Below are positions 1 through 9,420 of a DNA stretch of 64,000 nucleotides, one piece after another. This stretch comes from Streptomyces antarcticus. Lineage in GTDB: Bacteria; Actinomycetota; Actinomycetes; Streptomycetales; Streptomycetaceae. The notes beneath the pieces are model-generated. The model worked only from the letters and a program-made list of their open reading frames with translations. It did not search any database and had not been told where the DNA came from. The stretch is from NCBI RefSeq assembly GCF_026627255.1, contig NZ_JAPNLM010000009.1, positions 186,001 to 250,000 on the forward strand, written 5' to 3'. The translations under genes and the position numbers were made by a program. Position 1 is the first letter of the stretch. Every line of letters starts with the position of its first letter.

Positions 1-713
1 AGCGTCGGGGTGCCCGTGACGCCGGACTTGCCGAACGCGTCGGACATCTTCAGCGCCCACCGGTCGTAGGTGCCGTCCTCGACGGCCTTCTTGAACTCGG
101 CGTTGCCCTTGAGCGCCGGGACCGTGTCGGCGACCTTCAGCAGGTAGGCGTCCTTGGCGAAGCTGTCGACGGTCTCCTCGGGGTGCAGTTCCTTGGAGTA
201 GAGCGCCGCCTTGTAGTCGAGGAAGGCCTCCGGGCTGACGTTCAGGGCCGCGCCCAGGGCGCTCAGCGCGTTCTTGGAGCCGTCACCCTTGACCGCGTTG
301 TCGATGAACGTGGCGCCGAAGTACCGGAGCTTGTACTTGCCGGCGTCGACGTCCTTCTTGACCTGCTCGCCGACCGCCTGCTCGAACGAGGCGCAGGCCG
401 GGCAGCGGGAGTCCTCGTACAGTTCCAGGGTCTTCTTCGCCTCGGGCTTGCCGACGACGACCGTGGTGCCGTCCTCGCCCTCGGTGTTCTTCGGCTTGAT
501 CAGGTCGGCCTTCGCGGCCTTGTCCCAGTAGCCGGGCTGGCCGGACTGGACGACCGCGTAGCCGATGACCCCGGCCAGGGCGAGGACGGCGAGGACCGCG
601 GCGCCCACGGTCAGCTGGCGGCGCACCTTGTCCTTCTTCGCCTGGGCCTCGCGTTCGGCGCGGAGCCGCTCGCGGGCCGCCGCCTTGTTCGCATGGCTGT
701 TGCGTGAACTCAT
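1..713 (-). CDS. DsbA-family thiol:disulfide protein, membrane-anchored, 3' end outside window
   Basis: The ATG at 713 opens a polar, Lys/Arg-rich cytoplasmic start (MSSRNSHANKAAARERLR), followed by one membrane segment at about residues 33-52 and an extracytoplasmic thioredoxin-fold domain. The redox motif CPAC is at residues 104-107 in the context EDSRCPACASFE. The reading frame is still open at base 1, after a GTPTL-like cis-Pro loop, so only the C-terminus is missing. The family (DsbA/thioredoxin_4) oxidises or isomerises disulfides in exported proteins. It resembles a second DsbA-like protein in this window (27822-28844) in topology and motif, so the two are probably paralogues. The substrate is unknown. 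Confidence 0.85.
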   Translation of the reverse strand, partial: MSSRNSHANKAAARERLRAEREAQAKKDKVRRQLTVGAAVLAVLALAGVIGYAVVQSGQPGYWDKAAKADLIKPKNTEGEDGTTVVVGKPEAKKTLELYEDSRCPACASFEQAVGEQVKKDVDAGKYKLRYFGATFIDNAVKGDGSKNALSALGAALNVSPEAFLDYKAALYSKELHPEETVDSFAKDAYLLKVADTVPALKGNAEFKKAVEDGTYDRWALKMSDAFGKSGVTGTPT

Positions 714-758
714 GGTGATCTCCGTGGAATGCGACGTGATGGGGGTGTCGTACGTGCG

Positions 759-1448
759 TCAGGCGCTCGCGAGCGCACCGGGCACGGGCGGCCCCCGCCG
801 TCCCACGGAGTGTGCGGGGAACCGGGTGAGGGCCCCCGCGCCCGGGAGCACCGAGCGCAGCACGCGCCGCGCGGCCGCCGGGGCCACCGCGACCGGGGCC
901 ACCGCCAGTAGCAGCGGCCGGAACGCGCAGACCGCCACCGCCCGCAGCAGCTGGGCCAGCGCCCGCTCGCCGCAGTGCAGCCACCCGGCGGCCACCAGGC
1001 CGACCGACACGTGCGCCGCGAGCAGCAGCCAGGGCGTCCACGGCCCGGGCGAGGCCAGCAGCGCCGCCGGATCGGCGACGGGCCCGGCCACCTCGGTCAG
1101 CGGCCCGCCCACCGGGGCGCCGCCGCACAGCGCGTCCAGGCCCATCGCGCGCAGCGGCCCGGAGACCGGTCCGCCCGCGGGGCCGTAGCAGAGGTGCTGT
1201 CCGGCGGTGAAGACGGTGTCGGCGGCCAGCTCCAGCGGTACGAGCAGCCCGGCGATGGGCCCGAAGGCCCGGCGCCGGCCGGCCAGCGCGTAGGCGATCA
1301 CGAAGACGGCGGCGAAGGCCCCCGCCAGCAGCGGGGCCGGCAGCGGCACCCGGGACATCAGGACGTGCGAGCCCGCCGAGAGCAGCACGACGAGCGCGCT
1401 GAACAGCGCGGCCCGCAGCCCCCGGAGTCCTGCCCCTGATATGTCCAT
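759..1448 (-). CDS. Hypothetical multi-pass membrane protein
   Basis: A 229-residue protein starting MDISGAGLRGLRAAL. Hydrophobic segments lie near residues 8-27, 31-50, 56-75 and 125-150, with a further hydrophobic stretch near 160-190, so it is an integral membrane protein. Cys residues occur in the contexts QHLCYG, DALCGG and LHCGE. The segment WLHCGERALAQLLRA resembles a conserved stretch in small Streptomyces membrane proteins that I cannot name. It lies between the DsbA-like gene and the DUF2252 gene on the same strand. No function is assigned. The ATG at 1448 is chosen because upstream in-frame sequence lacks membrane or domain character and overlaps the DUF2252 gene. Confidence 0.7.
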   Translation of the reverse strand: MDISGAGLRGLRAALFSALVVLLSAGSHVLMSRVPLPAPLLAGAFAAVFVIAYALAGRRRAFGPIAGLLVPLELAADTVFTAGQHLCYGPAGGPVSGPLRAMGLDALCGGAPVGGPLTEVAGPVADPAALLASPGPWTPWLLLAAHVSVGLVAAGWLHCGERALAQLLRAVAVCAFRPLLLAVAPVAVAPAAARRVLRSVLPGAGALTRFPAHSVGRRGPPVPGALASA

Positions 1449-1476
1449 CGTCGCGAGTGTGCCACGTGAGCCTGTG

Positions 1477-1500
1477 GAGCCGGGCCCCCGGGCCCGGCTC
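1477..1500 (-). terminator. Hairpin downstream of DUF2252 gene
   Basis: A 10-bp perfect GC-only stem (gagccgggcc / ggcccggctc) with a 4-base loop lies 7 bases past the stop of the minus-strand DUF2252 gene. No T-run follows, as is common for Streptomyces terminators. Confidence 0.6.
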
Positions 1501-1507
1501 CCCCGGC

Positions 1508-2833
1508 TCAGGGCATGAGCCGCCCGTTGCGGAAGAGGTCCACGAAGATCTGGTGGTCGGCGCGGGCCCGGGCGCCGTACGCGTGGGCGAACTCCACCAG
1601 CAGCTCCGCGAAGCCCTCCTCGTCGGCCGCGATGGCCGCGTCGATGGCCCGCTCGGTCGAGAACGGGACCAGGGAGTGGCCGCTCTCCGCCTCGTCGGCC
1701 GCCCCGTGCATGGTCGCCGTGGCCCGGCCGAGGTCCGCGACGACGGCGGAGATCTCCTCCGGGTCGTCCAGGTCCGACCAGTCCAGGTCCACCGCGTAGG
1801 GGGAGACCTCCGCCACCAGCTGCCCGGAGCCGTCCAGCTCCGTCCAGCCCAGCCACGGGTCGGCGTGCGCCTGCAGGGCCCGCTGGGAGATCACCGTACG
1901 GTGGCCCTCGTGGTGGAAGTAGTCGCGGACGGCCCGGTCGGTGATGTGACGGGAGACCGCCGGGGTCTGTGCCTGCTTGAGGTAGATCACGACGTCGTTC
2001 TCCAGGGCGTCGCTGTGCCCCTCCAGCAGGACGTTGTAGGAGGGCAGGCCGGCCGAGCCGATGCCGACGCCCCGGCGGCCCACCACGTCCTTGACCCGGT
2101 AGGAGTCGGGCCGGACCAGGGACTCGTCGGGCAGGGTCTCCAGGTAGCCGTCGAAGGCGTCCAGCACCTTGTAGCGCGTGGCCGCGTCCAGCTCGATGGT
2201 GCCCGGGCCGGGTGCGAAGCGGCGCTCGAAGTCCCGGATCTCCGTCATCGAGTCCAGCAGCGAGAAGCGGGTGCGCGCGCGGGCCGCGCGCAGGGCGCCC
2301 AGCAGCGGGCCGTCGGCGGTCTCCAGGGTGAAGGAGGGCACCTCCTCGTACTTGGCCCCGGCGGCCAGGCGGTGGACGCGCTCCCGGTAGGCGCCGGCGT
2401 ACGTGCGCACCAGGTCGCCGATCTGCTCGTCGCTGAGCGCCTTGGTGTAGCCGATCAGCGCCACGGAGGCCGCGAACCGCTTCAGGTCCCAGGTGAACGG
2501 GCCGACGTACGCCTCGTCGAAGTCGTTGACGTTGAAGACCAGCCGGCCGTTGGAGTCCATGTACGTGCCGAAGTTCTCGGCGTGCAGGTCGCCGTGGATC
2601 CACACCCGGCCGGTGCGCTCGTCCACGTACGGGCCGCCCTGCCCGTCGCGCTCCAGGTCCGCGTAGAAGAGGCAGGCCGTACCGCGGTAGAAGGCGAAGG
2701 CCGAGGCCGCCATCTTCCGGAATTTGACCTGGAAGGCAGCCGGGTCGGCTGTGAGGAGCTCGCCGAACGCGGTGTCGAACACATCGAGTATCTGCTCGGC
2801 ACGCTGTTCGTCGGTCGTCTCGGGAACCGCCAT
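1508..2833 (-). CDS. DUF2252 family protein
   Basis: A 441-residue soluble protein with the features of the DUF2252 family: RKMAASAFAFYRGTACLFYADL, the kinase-like HGDLHAENFG and the metal-ligand-like NVNDFDEAYVGPFTWDLKR. The HGDLHxEN and DFD motifs recall aminoglycoside-phosphotransferase-type folds, so a small-molecule kinase-like activity is plausible but not shown. The start is set at the ATG at 2833 because AGGAGG lies 8 bases upstream. An in-frame GTG 57 bases further up has no such site. It is divergent from dnaE. Confidence 0.85.
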   Translation of the reverse strand: MAVPETTDEQRAEQILDVFDTAFGELLTADPAAFQVKFRKMAASAFAFYRGTACLFYADLERDGQGGPYVDERTGRVWIHGDLHAENFGTYMDSNGRLVFNVNDFDEAYVGPFTWDLKRFAASVALIGYTKALSDEQIGDLVRTYAGAYRERVHRLAAGAKYEEVPSFTLETADGPLLGALRAARARTRFSLLDSMTEIRDFERRFAPGPGTIELDAATRYKVLDAFDGYLETLPDESLVRPDSYRVKDVVGRRGVGIGSAGLPSYNVLLEGHSDALENDVVIYLKQAQTPAVSRHITDRAVRDYFHHEGHRTVISQRALQAHADPWLGWTELDGSGQLVAEVSPYAVDLDWSDLDDPEEISAVVADLGRATATMHGAADEAESGHSLVPFSTERAIDAAIAADEEGFAELLVEFAHAYGARARADHQIFVDLFRNGRLMP

Positions 2834-3015
2834 GGCGGATGCCTCCTGGTGGCGCGGGGTGGAGCGCGGGTGGAGCGCTGTGCTGACCATGCTGGGCAGG
2901 ACCGGGGTCCTGGTTCTGCAACGGATGACCGTACCCGTCGGTGCCCGCGATCTGTCACCCGGGAGACGTAGGATTCGTAGCCGCCGCCCTCTCTCCCCTC
3001 CGGAGGATCCCCACC

Positions 3016-6000
3016 GTGACCAAGCAGCCGTTCACGCACCTGCACGTCCACACCCAGTACTCCCTGCTGGACGGTGCCGCGCGGCTGAAGGACATGTTCA
3101 ACGCGTGCAACGAGATGGGCATGTCCCACATCGCGATGTCGGACCACGGCAACCTGCACGGGGCCTATGACTTCTTCCACACCGCGAAGAAGTCCGGCAT
3201 CACGCCGATCATCGGCATCGAGGCGTACGTCGCCCCCGAGTCCCGCCGCAACAAGCGCCGCATCCAGTGGGGCCAGCCGCACCAGAAGCGCGACGACGTC
3301 TCCGGCTCCGGCGGCTACACCCACAAGACGATCTGGGCGGCGAACGCCACCGGCCTGAACAACCTCTTCCGGCTGTCCTCCGACGCGTACGCCGAGGGCT
3401 GGCTCACCAAGTGGCCGCGCATGGACAAGGAGACCATCGCCAAGTGGTCCGAGGGGCTCATCGCCTCCACCGGCTGCCCCTCCGGCGAGCTCCAGACCCG
3501 GCTGCGCCTCGGCCAGTTCGACGAGGCCCTCAAGGCCGCCTCCGAGTACCAGGACATCTTCGGCAAGGACCGGTACTTCCTGGAGCTGATGGACCACGGC
3601 ATCGAGATCGAGCGCCGGGTCCGCGACGGGCTCCTGGAGATCGGCAAGAAGCTCGGCATCCCGCCGCTGGTGACGAACGACTCGCACTACACCTACGCCA
3701 GCGAGGCGGGCGCCCACGACGCCCTGCTCTGCATCCAGACCGGCAAGAACCTCTCCGACCCGGACCGCTTCCGCTTCGACGGCACCGGCTACTACCTGAA
3801 GTCCGCGGAGGAGATGTACGCCATCGACTCCTCGGACGCCTGGCAGGAGGGCTGCGCCAACACCCGCCTCGTCGCGGAGCAGGTCGACACCGAGGGCATG
3901 TTCCAGTTCCGGAACCTGATGCCGAAGTTCGACATCCCGGACGGCTACACCGAGGTCACCTGGTTCCGCGCGGAGACCATGCGCGGCATGGACCGCCGCT
4001 ATCCGGGGGGCATCCCGGACGACCGGATGAAGCAGGCCGAGTACGAGATGGACACGATCATCTCGATGGGCTTCCCCGGCTACTTCCTCGTGGTCGCCGA
4101 CTTCATCATGTGGGCCAAGAACCAGGGCATCGCGGTGGGCCCGGGCCGCGGCTCCGCGGCCGGCTCGATCGTCGCGTACGCCATGGGCATCACCGACCTC
4201 GACCCGATCACCCACGGCCTGATCTTCGAGCGCTTCCTGAACCCCGAGCGCGTCTCCATGCCCGATGTCGACATCGACTTCGACGAGCGCAGGCGCGTCG
4301 AGGTGATCCGGTACGTGACCGAGAAGTACGGCGCCGACAAGGTCGCCATGATCGGCACGTACGGCACGATCAAGGCCAAGAACGCGATCAAGGACTCCGC
4401 GCGCGTCCTGGGCTACCCGTACGCCATGGGCGACCGGCTCACCAAGGCCATGCCCGCCGACGTCCTCGGCAAGGGCATCCCGCTCTCCGGCATCCTCGAC
4501 CCGGCGCACCCCCGCTACGGCGAGGCCGGCGAGATCCGCGGGATGTACGAGAACGAGCCGGACGTGAAGAAGGTCATCGACACCGCCCGCGGCGTGGAGG
4601 GCCTGGTCCGGCAGATGGGCGTGCACGCCGCCGGCGTGATCATGTCCAGCGAGACGATCACCGACCACGTGCCCGTCTGGGTGCGGCACTCCGACGGCGT
4701 CACCATCACCCAGTGGGACTACCCGAGCTGCGAGTCGCTCGGCCTGCTGAAGATGGACTTCCTCGGCCTGCGCAACCTCACGATCATGGACGACGCCGTC
4801 AAGATGGTGAAGGCCAACAAGGGGATCGACATCGATCTCCTCGGCCTCCCGCTCGACGACCCCAAGACCTTCGAACTGCTCGGCCGCGGCGACACCCTCG
4901 GCGTCTTCCAGTTCGACGGCGGGCCCATGCGCTCCCTGCTGCGCCTGATGAAGCCCGACAACTTCGAGGACATCTCCGCCGTCTCGGCCCTGTACCGGCC
5001 GGGCCCGATGGGCATGAACTCGCACACGAACTACGCCCTGCGCAAGAACAAGCAGCAGGAGATCACCCCGATCCACCCGGAGCTGGAGGGCCCGCTCGAA
5101 GAGGTCCTCGCCGTCACCTACGGCCTGATCGTCTACCAGGAGCAGGTCCAAAAGGCCGCCCAGATCATCGCCGGGTACTCGCTCGGCGAGGCCGACATCC
5201 TGCGCCGCGTGATGGGCAAGAAGAAGCCAGAGGAGCTGGCGAAGAACTTCGTCATCTTCGAGGGGGGCGCCAAGAAGAAGGGCTTCAGCGACCAGGCGAT
5301 CAAGGCTCTCTGGGACGTCCTGGTCCCCTTCGCCGGCTACGCCTTCAACAAGGCCCACTCGGCCGCCTACGGACTCGTCTCCTACTGGACCGCCTACCTG
5401 AAGGCGAACTTCCCGGCCGAGTACATGGCCGGCCTGCTCACCTCGGTCAAGGACGACAAGGACAAGTCCGCGATCTACCTCAACGAGTGCCGGCGCATGG
5501 GAATCAAGGTCCTGCCGCCGAACGTGAACGAGTCCGAGCCGAACTTCGCCGCCCAGGGCGACGACGTGATCCTCTTCGGCCTCACCGCCGTCCGCAACGT
5601 CGGCACGAACGTCGTGGAATCGATCATCAAGAGCCGGAAGGCGAAGGGGAAGTACGCTTCCTTCCCCGACTTCCTGGACAAGGTCGAGGCCGTGGTCTGC
5701 AACAAGCGGACCGTCGAGTCGCTGATCAAGGCCGGTGCCTTCGACGAGATGGGCCACACCCGCAAGGGCCTCGTCGCCCACCACGAGCCGATGATCGACA
5801 ACGTGGTGGCGGTCAAGCGCAAGGAGGCCGAGGGACAGTTCGACCTCTTCGGCGCGATGGGCGACGAGAGCGCGGGCGACGAGCCGGGCTTCGGCCTCGA
5901 CGTCGTCTTCTCCGACGTCGAGTGGGAGAAGTCCTACCTGCTCGCCCAGGAGCGCGAGATGCTCGGCCTCTACGTCTCCGACCACCCGCTCTTCGGCCTG

Positions 6001-6558
6001 GAGCACGTGCTGTCCGACAAGACGGACGCCGGCATCTCCCAGCTGACCGGCGGCGAGCACTCCGACGGCGCGGTCGTCACCATCGGCGGCATCATCTCGG
6101 GCCTCCAGCGCAAGATGACCAAGCAGGGCAACGCCTGGGCCATCGCCACCGTCGAGGACCTGGCCGGCTCCATCGAGTGCATGTTCTTCCCCGCGACCTA
6201 CCAGCTCGTCTCCACCCAGCTGGTCGAGGACACCGTCGTCTTCGTCAAGGGCCGCCTCGACAAGCGCGAGGACGTCCCCCGCCTGGTCGCGATGGAGATG
6301 ATGGTCCCCGACATCTCCTCGGCCGGCACCAACGCGCCCGTCGTCCTGACCATCCCCACCGTCAAGGTCACGCCGCCGATGGTGACCCGGCTGGGCGAGA
6401 TCCTGCGCCACCACCACGGCAACACCGAGGTGCGGATCAAGCTCCAGGGTCCGCGCTCGACCACGGTCCTGCGGCTCGACAAGCACCGGGTCAAGCCCGA
6501 CCCGGCGCTGTTCGGCGACCTCAAGGTGCTGCTCGGACCGTCCTGCCTGGCCGGATAG
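3016..6558 (+). CDS. dnaE: DNA polymerase III alpha subunit
   Basis: The replicative polymerase catalytic subunit, 1180 residues, close to the usual length for Streptomyces DnaE. The N-terminal PHP domain begins at HLHVHTQYSLLDGA. The palm carries the catalytic aspartates in PDVDIDFDERRR (about residues 416-427), preceded by the VGPGRGSAAGS nucleotide-binding segment. Later come the finger and HhH regions, and a C-terminal OB-fold (VVTIGGIISGLQRKMTKQG). The GTG start is chosen because CGGAGGA lies about 9 bases upstream and the protein then begins MTKQPFTHLHVHT. It is a single-gene unit closed by the strong hairpin downstream. Confidence 0.97.
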   Translation: MTKQPFTHLHVHTQYSLLDGAARLKDMFNACNEMGMSHIAMSDHGNLHGAYDFFHTAKKSGITPIIGIEAYVAPESRRNKRRIQWGQPHQKRDDVSGSGGYTHKTIWAANATGLNNLFRLSSDAYAEGWLTKWPRMDKETIAKWSEGLIASTGCPSGELQTRLRLGQFDEALKAASEYQDIFGKDRYFLELMDHGIEIERRVRDGLLEIGKKLGIPPLVTNDSHYTYASEAGAHDALLCIQTGKNLSDPDRFRFDGTGYYLKSAEEMYAIDSSDAWQEGCANTRLVAEQVDTEGMFQFRNLMPKFDIPDGYTEVTWFRAETMRGMDRRYPGGIPDDRMKQAEYEMDTIISMGFPGYFLVVADFIMWAKNQGIAVGPGRGSAAGSIVAYAMGITDLDPITHGLIFERFLNPERVSMPDVDIDFDERRRVEVIRYVTEKYGADKVAMIGTYGTIKAKNAIKDSARVLGYPYAMGDRLTKAMPADVLGKGIPLSGILDPAHPRYGEAGEIRGMYENEPDVKKVIDTARGVEGLVRQMGVHAAGVIMSSETITDHVPVWVRHSDGVTITQWDYPSCESLGLLKMDFLGLRNLTIMDDAVKMVKANKGIDIDLLGLPLDDPKTFELLGRGDTLGVFQFDGGPMRSLLRLMKPDNFEDISAVSALYRPGPMGMNSHTNYALRKNKQQEITPIHPELEGPLEEVLAVTYGLIVYQEQVQKAAQIIAGYSLGEADILRRVMGKKKPEELAKNFVIFEGGAKKKGFSDQAIKALWDVLVPFAGYAFNKAHSAAYGLVSYWTAYLKANFPAEYMAGLLTSVKDDKDKSAIYLNECRRMGIKVLPPNVNESEPNFAAQGDDVILFGLTAVRNVGTNVVESIIKSRKAKGKYASFPDFLDKVEAVVCNKRTVESLIKAGAFDEMGHTRKGLVAHHEPMIDNVVAVKRKEAEGQFDLFGAMGDESAGDEPGFGLDVVFSDVEWEKSYLLAQEREMLGLYVSDHPLFGLEHVLSDKTDAGISQLTGGEHSDGAVVTIGGIISGLQRKMTKQGNAWAIATVEDLAGSIECMFFPATYQLVSTQLVEDTVVFVKGRLDKREDVPRLVAMEMMVPDISSAGTNAPVVLTIPTVKVTPPMVTRLGEILRHHHGNTEVRIKLQGPRSTTVLRLDKHRVKPDPALFGDLKVLLGPSCLAG

Positions 6559-6570
6559 GGACGCTCTCCC

Positions 6571-6621
6571 CAGTGACGGAAGGGCCCGCCCGGCGAAGCC
6601 GGGCGGGCCCTTCCGTCACTG
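6571..6621. terminator. 24-bp perfect bidirectional terminator
   Basis: A perfect 24-bp inverted repeat with a GAA loop begins 13 bases after the dnaE stop. It also lies 27 bases beyond the stop of the convergent small gene, so it probably ends transcription from both sides. There is no U-tract. Confidence 0.85.
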
Positions 6622-6647
6622 GACGCGCGGGCGCGGGCCCGCGGGCG

Positions 6648-6815
6648 TCAGTTGTGGCCGAACTTCTTCTGCTTGCTCTTGTGGGCCATGTCCATCGGAC
6701 TCGGCGCCTGGGACATCGACTCCGACGAGGACTCCGCCGAGCTCTTCGCCTGGTCCGGCGCGGAGGAGCGGGTCTGCTGCTTCGACGGCTGCTTCTGGTT
6801 CTTGTTCTTGGCCAT
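6648..6815 (-). CDS. Small basic Lys/Gln/Ser-rich protein
   Basis: A 55-residue hydrophilic protein, MAKNKNQKQPSKQQTR...HKSKQKKFGHN, low-complexity and rich in Lys, Gln and Ser, with no membrane segment or recognisable domain. It looks intrinsically disordered. The ATG at 6815 has GGAGG six bases upstream, which supports it over the longer reading frame from 6884. Similar short proteins occur in other Streptomyces to my memory. Function unknown; its composition would fit a nucleic-acid-associated protein. Confidence 0.7.
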   Translation of the reverse strand: MAKNKNQKQPSKQQTRSSAPDQAKSSAESSSESMSQAPSPMDMAHKSKQKKFGHN

Positions 6816-7025
6816 GGTGGAGCCTCCGTGAGGGTCTAGGGGCCAGGACGCCTTCACACTCACACAACGCCAGAAACCGCGCATTTTGGATCATTACTGC
6901 GCGTAGTCGACGGCCCCTTCCTTGCCCCCCGTGAGATCCGCCACGCCGATGATCGAGTTCCGGCCGTCAACACCCTTGCGGTCGGGCAGACTCGGGGAAT
7001 ATCCAGAGGACCCCCACGGAAGAGG

Positions 7026-8342
7026 GTGGAACGCGTGGACCGCTGCGTCGTCCTGGTGGACGCCGGCTATCTGCTGGGCGCCGCCGCCAGCCTTCTCGCA
7101 GGGGAGCCCTCGCGCTCCCGCATCACCGTCGACCATGCCGCCCTCATCCAGGGCCTGCGCGAGCGGGCCGAGGCCGACACCGAGCAGCCGCTGCTGCGCA
7201 TCTACTGGTTCGACGGCGCACCCGACCGGGTGCCGCAGCCCGAGCACCGCCGGCTGCGCGTCATGCCCCGCGTCACCGTCCGCCTCGGCGCCCTGACCCG
7301 GAGCGACGGACGCTGGGCCCAGAAGGGCGTCGACGCCGCCATGCACGCCGAGCTCACCGAGCTGGCCCGCAACCGCGCCTGCTCCGACGTCGTGCTGGTG
7401 ACCGGCGACGGCGACCTGCTGCCCGGACTGATGTCCGCCAAGGAGCACGGGGTCGCCGTCCACCTGTGGGCCGTCCAGGCCGCCGACGGCGACTACAACC
7501 AGTCCGAGGACCTCGTCGCCGAGGCCGACGAGCGCCGCGTGCTGGACCGGGCCTGGATCACCCGCGCCGTACGGGCCAGGGACCTCACCGGGCTGTGTTC
7601 CCCGCCGCCCGCCCCGCGCCCCGACATCGCCGCCATCCTCTCGGCCCCGCTTCCCGAGGCGGCGCTCGCCGAGGCCGCCCGCAACGGCACCGCCGCCGGC
7701 GAGGAGCAGCGGCAGGACGGCGTACCGGTACCCGCGCCCGCCGCCGGGGGCAAGACCGTACCCACCCCCAAGGACCTCGCCGGCTCGCTGCGGGCCCCGG
7801 GCCAGCAGAGCGCCGGACCGGCCGGGGGCAACAGCGGTCAGCCCCCGGCCGGCAGCGCCTTGCGCTGGTCCTCCGACAAGGGCTGGATCGACCGCGCGGG
7901 ACCGCTCGGCGAACCGGCCGAGACCGCCTCCCTCCCCACCCTCGCCCAGCTCACCAGCGCCGAGCAGCGCTGGGCGGACCGCGAGGAGGACATCACCACC
8001 GTCGGCGGCGACCCCTTCGAGGTCGGCCAGGTGTTCGCCCGGCGCTGGATGGAACGGCTCCCGGAGACCGTGCACCTCCAGAAACTCGCCACGATGTACC
8101 CGCGCATCCCGCACCGCATCGACGGGGAGCTGCTGCGCTACGCCGCCCGGTTCGGGCTGCTCGCACACAAGGACGACCAGATCGACGAGCACGACCGGTA
8201 CGCCATCCGCGCCGGGTTCTGGCGGGAGATCGACGTCCGCGCGGCCGCCGAGCACGTGGCCGCCGTACCGGCCGCCCCGCCCGGAACCGGCCCCTCCGAG
8301 CCCGGAGCCGCGACGACCCCGTCGGCCCCGGCGGCCGAGTAG
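7026..8342 (+). CDS. NYN domain protein (PIN-like nuclease fold)
   Basis: A 438-residue protein. The N-terminal ~175 residues form a NYN/LabA-type domain with acidic residues at the expected sites: VVLVDAGYLLG, KGVDAAMHAELTEL and VVLVTGDGDLLPGL. The family is a metal-dependent RNase-like fold. A Pro/Ala/Gly-rich linker (about 190-280) leads to a C-terminal alpha-helical domain around FARRWMERLPETVHLQKLATMYPRIP and EIDVRAAAEH, which could bind RNA or a partner. The GTG at 7026 sits directly after GGAAGAG. A second GTG at 7035 has better spacing and is the alternative start. Confidence 0.85.
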   Translation: MERVDRCVVLVDAGYLLGAAASLLAGEPSRSRITVDHAALIQGLRERAEADTEQPLLRIYWFDGAPDRVPQPEHRRLRVMPRVTVRLGALTRSDGRWAQKGVDAAMHAELTELARNRACSDVVLVTGDGDLLPGLMSAKEHGVAVHLWAVQAADGDYNQSEDLVAEADERRVLDRAWITRAVRARDLTGLCSPPPAPRPDIAAILSAPLPEAALAEAARNGTAAGEEQRQDGVPVPAPAAGGKTVPTPKDLAGSLRAPGQQSAGPAGGNSGQPPAGSALRWSSDKGWIDRAGPLGEPAETASLPTLAQLTSAEQRWADREEDITTVGGDPFEVGQVFARRWMERLPETVHLQKLATMYPRIPHRIDGELLRYAARFGLLAHKDDQIDEHDRYAIRAGFWREIDVRAAAEHVAAVPAAPPGTGPSEPGAATTPSAPAAE

Positions 8343-8370
8343 GGGCGGGAACCCCGTAGGCTGCTCCCTC

Positions 8371-9420
8371 GTGAGCACGGGCACAGCACAGGCGGAACCC
8401 CGCGGGAAGCGCGGCACGGCAGCAGCCGCGGAAGCGGCCTCCGACGTGGTCTGCGCGGTGCGTGACCTGGTCAAGACGTATCCGGCGGTGCGCGGTCGGC
8501 GCGGGGCTCCCGCCCTGCCCGAGACCCGCGCCACGGACGGCGTCTGTCTCGACGTGCGGCGCGGCGAGATCTTCGGCCTCCTCGGCCCCAACGGCGCCGG
8601 CAAGTCCACCCTGGTCCGCCAGCTCACCGGGCTGATGCGGCCGGACGCGGGAGCCGTGACCCTGCTCGGCCACGACCTCGTACGCCACCCCGGACGGGCG
8701 GCCCGGCTGCTCGCCTACCTGGGGCAGGAGTCCACCGCCCTGGACGAACTCACGGTGTCCCTGGCCGCCGAGACCACCGGGCGGCTGCGCGGGCTCGACG
8801 CCCGCTCGGCGCGGGCCGCGCGGGACTCCGTACTGGAGGAGCTGGGGCTGACCGAGATCGCCGGACGGCCGCTGAAGAAGCTCTCCGGCGGACAGCGGCG
8901 CCTGGCCTGCCTCGCCGCCGCGCTGGTGGGCGAGCGCCCCTTCCTGGTTCTCGACGAGCCCACCACGGGCATGGACCCGGTCGCCCGGCGGGCCGTCTGG
9001 TCGGCCGTGGACCGGCGGCGCGAGCGCCACGGCGCGACCGTCCTGCTCGTCACGCACAACGTCATCGAGGCCGAGACCGTCCTCGACCGGGTCGCCGTCA
9101 TCGACCAGGGCAAGGTCATCGCCTGCGACACGCCGTCCGGGCTGAAGGCCAAGGTCTCCGGCGAGGTCCGGCTGGAGCTGGTGTGGCGCTCCGCCCCGCC
9201 GCTGGAGGTGCCGGAGGTCGCGGCGCTCGCCCCGCCGGCCGGCGCGTCCGCGCGCCGCTGGGTGCTGCGGCTCCCGCCGGAGGAGGCGCGGGCCGCGGTG
9301 GCCGCCGTCACCGGGGGGCCTGCCTTCGCGGCCCTCGACGACTTCACGCTGGCGACGCCGAGCCTGGAGGACGTCTACCTGGCCCTGGGCGGGCGGATGA
9401 AGGGTCTGGTCAAGTCGTGA
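8371..9420 (+). CDS. ABC transporter ATP-binding protein
   Basis: A 349-residue ATPase with all ABC motifs: Walker A GPNGAGKST, Q-loop YLGQES, signature LSGGQRR, Walker B FLVLDEPTTGMD and the switch His in LLVTHN. The C-terminal ~80 residues form an accessory domain typical of ABC-2 exporter ATPases of the DrrA/CcmA type. The next gene overlaps by GTGA and encodes its permease, so the pair forms one exporter. The substrate cannot be told from sequence. Confidence 0.92.
   Translation: MSTGTAQAEPRGKRGTAAAAEAASDVVCAVRDLVKTYPAVRGRRGAPALPETRATDGVCLDVRRGEIFGLLGPNGAGKSTLVRQLTGLMRPDAGAVTLLGHDLVRHPGRAARLLAYLGQESTALDELTVSLAAETTGRLRGLDARSARAARDSVLEELGLTEIAGRPLKKLSGGQRRLACLAAALVGERPFLVLDEPTTGMDPVARRAVWSAVDRRRERHGATVLLVTHNVIEAETVLDRVAVIDQGKVIACDTPSGLKAKVSGEVRLELVWRSAPPLEVPEVAALAPPAGASARRWVLRLPPEEARAAVAAVTGGPAFAALDDFTLATPSLEDVYLALGGRMKGLVKS

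Noticed and set aside
2482..6486. 1334-codon open frame antisense to dnaE
   Set aside because: It is the mirror of a GC-rich gene, with Asp/Val/Leu/Gly/Arg-biased residues and no domain. The plus strand encodes unmistakable DnaE.
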